In this document: one piece after another, positions 60,401 to 64,000 of the stretch | Numbering within the stretch: position 1 is the stretch's first letter | Layout: each line of letters opens with the position of its first letter | Source: Echinometra lucunter | Lineage: Eukaryota > Echinodermata > Echinoidea > Camarodonta > Echinometridae | Direction of reading: 5' to 3' | NCBI GenBank assembly: GCA_029962745.1 | Contig: CM057154.1 | Coordinates: 1,086,955-1,150,954 of the forward strand | Length of the DNA: 64,000 nt | Program-made: the position numbers and the translations under genes | The notes under the pieces: generated by a model | The model's input: only the letters and a program-made list of their open reading frames with translations | Database searches by the model: none | Told to the model about the DNA's origin: nothing

Positions 60401-62419
60401 CTATCATGTGAACTGGTAGGTTACCAGGAAAATAAATGGAATGGAATCCCTGTGACAGTGGAAGAATAAACCCGATTTGCATAGACAGACTACTGAATGA
60501 TGTTCATCTTTCAAACAGTGGCGTATATATTGAAATGATACTACCCTAAACCTTTAAACGAAAGATGAAATAAATAAGTAAGAGATGTAGCGGTATAGGC
60601 AAGATTATACAGACCGTCAGTAGTCGTGGTGATAAGTAATAGCCAATTAACTAAGATATAGTCATACTTCTACAATTACTAAGGACATTACATAATTGAA
60701 ATGGTAAAATTCTGAAAAGAAATAAGCTGAGCAATTTTATATAATCGGCTTGTTCACATTTGAAGTGGCAAACCCCGCAAACGAAGGATGAAATAAATAA
60801 TTACGAGATGTAGCGGTATAGGCAAGATTATACAGACCGTCAGTAGTCGTGGTGATAAGTAATAGCCAATTAACTAAGATATAGTCATACTTCTACAATT
60901 ACTAAGGACATTACATAATTGAAATGGTAAATTCTGAAAAGAAATAAGCTGAGCAATTTTATATAATCGGCTTGTTCACATTTGAAGTGGCAAACTCCGC
61001 AATAAATGGTATATGAGGTGGCGAAAAAAAGATAAAGCCGGTAAAAATTACTGGTATTCTTTTTCCCTCGGCAGCAAAAAGGTGTGGACTAAATTGTGGG
61101 TGAATCGAATTCTTAGCGCAAAGTTAGCGCAAAACATGATGTCACCAGTTTGGGCAGCTTTTGGTAGAAGTCTCTTTTATTTTAGCGTTGGTGTGTTAAT
61201 GGGCGTCTCATCGTGGTAAACTGTGCTATGTGAACACTAACAGAAATGCGGGGTTAGCCGCAGAGGTTTGCCATTGGATATCTGAGTGAGCCCTTAACTC
61301 TTACGGTGCCAAGGGGTTTTGCTCGTTCCCAAATTCTACCAAATCATGAACAATGCTTGCTTTTCAAATGCCTATAAGTCTTCAACAGTAATTTCTTGAC
61401 AGATAAGTTGTACATAAAAATTGTAGAAAATTTATTACCCTTTCAAAAGATACCAAATATTTCCATTAATTCAATGTCTTGCATGAAAATTATTTGGAAA
61501 TAGAAATAAGCTGCCCTCTTGACCTTTCCATTTTCATTTCTCATTTGTTTGCTATTGTTTTATGCTTAAATAAGAATGGATCCTTTCAAAAATTTGCAGT
61601 TTTCTAAAAAATATCCTATGGTAGCATATAGTGACTGATAGATATTTTGAATACTATATTTATCCTCTAAACTTTGACATATTTTCAGGACCATATCCAT
61701 TATTCTAAGTGGAGTAATGGTCGATTAAAAAAATGTAAAGTCTCTTGGGCACATATACGTGCCACCGGCACTGTAAGAGTTAAAGAGAAGCTTTGGGAAA
61801 GATGATAAATACTTTGTGAGCTTTTTCATTCTTTCCATGTCAGTTAGGAAGAATATCATAGTAAAAATGTCCCCTACAGAGGATTGCTGTTCAGCTGCCC
61901 TCATATTGGAAAAATAACAAGAAAAATCTGAAAAGTTGGGGGTAACATTCATGCCAGATTTGTGTGTGGTCTTATATACTCATTTCTTTGTGCAGTGCAT
62001 TTACCTTTTAGGGAAAAAAGTGAAATTTTTTATCTATTCGATAATCTCCAATTCACACACTAGACACCTGTATTTATATACATTTAATCTAACTCTCCCA
62101 GTTGCTTTGGAACAGTTTCACATTATGATCGCATGACCAGAACTCCAGTTTATCTTTTAAATGTACTATGACCCAAATCATCAGATTCTCTTACAATTAT
62201 ATATGTATTAAAGAGCAGATTTTCCAGCTGAAATTTATGACGTTTTTAACTCATAAATTATATATCTTATTCTTTTACTCACCCCCTGTTTCGTAGAAAA
62301 ATGGAATGGAGAAGAACCTTGGCCTAGGAGCACTGTCTGACTTTGAACAGAAGCTTGTAGAGGCGGCTATGGCGGAACTAAAGGGAAGCATCAAGAAGGG
62401 AGAGGACTTTGTCGCATAA
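45101..62419 (+). CDS. MDH2: Mitochondrial malate dehydrogenase, 8 exons, 337 aa
   Basis: Exons are 45101-45172, 53428-53680, 54541-54650, 55378-55581, 56606-56704, 57984-58034, 59981-60082 and 62297-62419. All phases agree, giving 337 aa against 338 in human. MDH2 oxidises L-malate to oxaloacetate with NAD+ in the TCA cycle and malate-aspartate shuttle in the matrix. Residues 1-24 form an Arg/Lys-rich presequence without acidic residues, ending FSTSCQ (human FSTSAQ). The NAD-binding glycine loop GASGGIGQ is 33-40, the substrate arginines are in VPRKPGMTR (104-112), and TTLDLVR (Asp175, Arg178) and IGGHAG (His202) form the catalytic relay. The C-terminus [12 protein letters not shown] is typical. 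Intron 1 is 8.3 kb and packed with nested transposons. Other introns carry MITEs, a SINE and a nuclear-receptor-site repeat. Confidence 0.97.
45508..45999. mobile_element. GGCGTAAATCC repeat family, copy 1 (inverse orientation)
   Basis: CCGGCGTAAATCC at the left and GGAATTTACACC at the right. The interior GCGAGCGAGCGAAACGAGC matches the inverted copy at 52328-52890. It is in MDH2 intron 1. Confidence 0.65.
46000..46970. repeat. Reiterated G-rich repeat blocks and a polypyrimidine tract
   Basis: A block with GGGGGG-CAGAGCC-AAAATTTCCCGGTAA and CTAGGA-TTTTAGGA recurs near 45405, 46085, 46265 and 46505. It is followed by a CT-rich tract (about 46728-46970). Large low-complexity reading frames here are artefacts. 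Confidence 0.65.
47123..47912. mobile_element. AGTAAACTGCCCGA element, copy A (about 790 bp)
   Basis: AGTAAACTGCCCGAGATTCGACC at the left mirrors the right end GGTCGAATGAAGGGTGCTTTACT imperfectly. The interior matches copy B (GCAATCATTCGAC, ATTTTTGGAGGTGACTAAGG). Confidence 0.7.
49006..49124. repeat. 119-bp palindrome
   Basis: GGTTCGTTCAAAATGATTGA...GACATCGCGAC is mirrored as GTCGCGATGTC...TTTTGAACGAACC with a short loop. A half-copy recurs at about 51001-51045. Confidence 0.85.
49191..50063. mobile_element. AGTAAACTGCCCGA element, copy B, with a 489-bp internal hairpin
   Basis: The outer ends match copy A. Bases 49191-49679 fold back on themselves (AGAGTAAACTGCCCG / GGGCAGCTTACTCT), which copy A does not do. 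An end duplication or second insertion is likely. Confidence 0.7.
50345..50820. mobile_element. 476-bp foldback element (ATGGTGGATCTAAC ends)
   Basis: ATGGTGGATCTAAC...TACTACTCATCGACCGCC is inverted as GGCGGTCGATGAGTAGTAGGTCCAACCAT. Confidence 0.7.
51401..51434. repeat. (AT)n microsatellite
   Basis: A perfect alternating TA run in MDH2 intron 1. Confidence 0.9.
52060..52960 (+). repeat. AGGTCA-rich dispersed repeat, copy 1, split by an insertion
   Basis: It begins GCCTCCGCCCACTGTAGGTA and holds tandem units with CAACTTCAAACT-GGCT and AGGTCAAAGGTCAAAGGTCA (near 52196 and 52917). The unit is interrupted by the element at 52328-52890. It is related to 56748-57190. Confidence 0.75.
52328..52890. 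mobile_element. 563-bp element with 10-bp target duplication, inserted in the AGGTCA repeat
   Basis: TGATCTGAGT is duplicated at 52318-52327 and 52891-52900. The near-terminal inverted repeats are GGCGTAAATCC and GGATTTACGCC. It is the same family as 45508-45999. Confidence 0.85.
53815..54000 (+). mobile_element. Possible degenerate tRNA-derived SINE in MDH2 intron 2
   Basis: GGAGTTGGCTTAGTCAGTAAAGG resembles a box A head. Box B is not recognisable, so the call is weak. Confidence 0.3.
54765..55103. mobile_element. 339-bp MITE flanked by TTAA
   Basis: TTAA, then AGGTAGTAGCCCACATTTGC, mirrored by GCAAATGTGAGCTACTACCC and TTAA. A TTAA target is typical of piggyBac-type elements. It is in MDH2 intron 3. 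Confidence 0.75.
55636..56085. mobile_element. 450-bp foldback element built of internal degenerate repeats
   Basis: The ends ATGGTGGCCCTGAAGTAC / GTACTTCAGGGCTACCAT and the inner CGACGACAGGTCA / TGACCTGTCGTCG are inverted. The interior repeats a unit of roughly 60 bp containing GACTTGGCCGCAAA and CGTCCAGTGGTTGC with heavy divergence. It is in MDH2 intron 4. Confidence 0.75.
56748..57190 (+). repeat. AGGTCA-rich dispersed repeat, copy 2
   Basis: GCCTCCACCCACCGTAGGTG at the start, tandem CAACTTCAAACTTGGCTCATG units and TCAAAGGTCAAAGGTCA near 56930. It is in MDH2 intron 5. Confidence 0.8.
57200..57393 (-). mobile_element. tRNA-derived SINE, minus orientation
   Basis: On the minus strand it starts GGAGGTGTGATAGCTCAGTT and continues GGTAAAGCGGTGGTCTTGCA. 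This is a tRNA-like 5' half with a good box A. The 3' half has lost the box B and T-arm, so it is not a working tRNA gene. Confidence 0.65.
58062..58209. mobile_element. 148-bp MITE (GTTTCATAAAACTTGTTATC family), copy 2
   Basis: GGGCTCCGTTTCATAAAACTT is inverted as AAGTTTTATGAAACGGGGCCC. It lies only 27 bp past the MDH2 exon 6 donor. Confidence 0.85.
58493..58971. mobile_element. Dispersed repeat copy 2 (partner of 7591-8091)
   Basis: Same orientation and long similarity to the copy in the zinc-finger gene. The CRE palindrome is eroded here to one intact TGACGTCA-like site. Confidence 0.75.
58969..59553. mobile_element. 585-bp palindromic MITE abutting the previous repeat
   Basis: AGGAGAATGAAACCATGG / CAGTGTTTCATTCTCCT and AAGAGAGGATAGAGAG / CTCTATCCTCTCTT pair across it. 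TAATCAC occurs on both flanks. Confidence 0.65.
60140..60555. other. Possible retroelement tail in MDH2 intron 7
   Basis: AT-rich unique-looking sequence resembling a truncated non-LTR 3' end in reverse (TTTATTTATTAATTCATC start). No coding domain is seen. Confidence 0.25.
60556..61001. repeat. 223-bp tandem duplication
   Basis: Copies 60556-60778 and 60779-61001 are almost identical (few differences by eye). Each ends with the left terminus of the MITE that follows. Confidence 0.9.
60969..61294. mobile_element. AAGGCT-family MITE copy
   Basis: CGGCTTGTTCACATTTGAAG is inverted as TATCTGAGTGAGCCCTT. The interior GGCAGCAAAAAGGTGTGGAC is shared with 32743-33097. Confidence 0.65.
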
Positions 62420-63959
62420 AATAACGTCTATCTATTCATTCATGCAGAGTTTTATATATTGCGTGTGACGCTGTGATTTTAGCAAGGTAACGGTTTCAGT
62501 GTACAAATAGCAGATACCTCCGGTTCCACATACATGAATTACTTTTCAAAGAATTTGTTGATATGCTCTTCATTAAAATTTATGGTTTGTTTGAAGTGTA
62601 TCAAAACATTCTTGGAGATTGATTTTTTTTTCCATATTTTATTAAACACAAATTGCTACATGAGATAGCATAGATGGAAAATCTGTTAAACAAATTATTG
62701 TATTTGTAGAAAGTGTGTGTCATGACGATTATAAGAAAATGTTTTTTATTAATTTTCTTTATTTTACTTCAGAAGCGGTTATGCAACAAAAGTTGTTTCA
62801 GGATTCTCCACAAATCTGATTAAATCAATCAAGTTGTAACTCATTTATGAGATGAATCAACAGAGGAGAGAACTGGACACCAAATACATTAGCATCAGAA
62901 TAATATATTGACTGACACTTTGTCAAAATAATATAGAATTCAATAATCATCCAATCATCCAATGATCCATGTTTTTGAATTAGATGTATTTATGGTGCTG
63001 GTTTTCATGCTATTTAAAATAGTTTTATAAAGCCTTTTAGTGTGTCTGGTTCGTATATTTTCATATTAGACCCAGCCTTTTGAAAGGTTGAACGTTTACT
63101 CCAACTCCACAATATAATGGCAAGCTTAAAGAGAACTAAAACCCATGTCAGTGAGACAATGACAGCCCAAAAAGCAGAGGAACACAACTGCTAAGCTTGA
63201 AAAGGATGTTTTCATTAGAAAGAAAGATGTGCTTTTCTTATTTTATGATAGTGAAAGTCATTATTTGAATGGAAAAATGAATTATATAAATGAACTTAAT
63301 GTCCCCTCAATGCCAACCCATGTATTTGTCATGAAGTACAGTGTATATCCATTAGAAACTTGGACCTCAACGGCATTAAAGAAAAGAACAATTTGAATAT
63401 CTGCTATCATGCATTTTTGGTGTGCTTTAATGGTTCCCCCATTCTGTGATGTAGATGAGTTGATTGTTGTGGTACATATATGATTAGGATTTTTAATACA
63501 GACCGATTCATTTCATCGTAAACCTTGATGAACCAAAACTGGCCGGATGTGTTGATACTGATAAGGCCATACTCGGTGAACACAGACGTGCAGTAAAATG
63601 TCAGTTTTCAACTGCCTATTTCGGATGAAACTTGAAAATCAAAGCTGCCACTCAAACTTTGGGCATAAAATAGCAAACAAGCCAACCAAATTAACAAGGA
63701 GAAAAATCTTCTTCCTTTTAATTTCATTATGTGCTTCAGAAATCTCCAAAGATTGAAAAATTTGTGTTTTATGTGACTAAGGAAATTATGACATTTTCAT
63801 ATGGTTGAAGAGCTAGTAATAGTGATCATGGTTATAACCATGGTGAAATTGAATATTGTAACTAAGATGAGAATGATAAGGATGGTGATAAAGATGATGT
63901 TAGAATGGTAAAAGTGAGGAGAATGAGGATTGAGACGGTGGTGGTGGTAATGATGATGG

Positions 63960-63995
<36 letters not shown>

Positions 63996-64000
63996 GTATG
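62420..64000. other. MDH2 3' UTR and downstream intergenic DNA
   Basis: An ATTAAA signal lies 153 bp after the stop. No gene is seen after it. The window ends in a GATGAT simple repeat (about 63890-63996). Confidence 0.55.
62572..62577 (+). terminator. Candidate MDH2 polyadenylation signal (ATTAAA)
   Basis: ATTAAA, the commonest variant hexamer, followed by GT/T-rich DNA. A second ATTAAA lies near 62640. Confidence 0.5.

Overview
This is animal genomic DNA. It contains six nuclear protein-coding genes with GT-AG introns, dense short foldback transposons, tRNA-derived SINEs, many homopolymer G/C runs and two placeholder gaps of exactly 500 N. The proteins resemble deuterostome orthologues, and STYXL1 and MDH2 lie head to head as they do in human. 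I infer a marine invertebrate deuterostome, most likely an echinoderm such as a sea urchin. The species call is inference.

Layout: MIF (+, 1307-4455); a TRAFD1/XAF1-family zinc-finger gene (-, 12506-6521); TIMM10 (+, 16039-28689); ALKBH4 (+, 30485-32285); STYXL1 (-, 44554-36064); MDH2 (+, 45101-62419). Exons were assembled by hand from splice sites, reading phase and family resemblance. All six genes give uninterrupted reading frames of near-family length, except that the TRAFD1-like protein is short. The genes are not an operon. Three encode mitochondrial proteins or relatives (TIMM10, MDH2, STYXL1), and STYXL1 and MDH2 probably share one bidirectional promoter (44555-45100).

The most striking structure is an 11,486-bp DNA transposon (16485-27970) that fills most of the TIMM10 intron. 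It has 206-bp terminal inverted repeats differing at one position, a perfect 9-bp target duplication (AATTCATTG), and one spliced transposase gene on the minus strand. That gene has a putative SUMO-interacting motif near its N-terminus, FDATF/TDGE/AES motifs consistent with a MULE-type DDE core, a SWIM-like zinc motif and a C-terminal CxxC region. It carries four apparent single-base frameshifts but no in-frame stop.

The introns and intergenic DNA also hold more than fifteen non-autonomous inverted-repeat elements, several with clear target duplications. MDH2 intron 1 contains a nested composite of these, and two MDH2 introns carry a repeat rich in AGGTCA half-sites.
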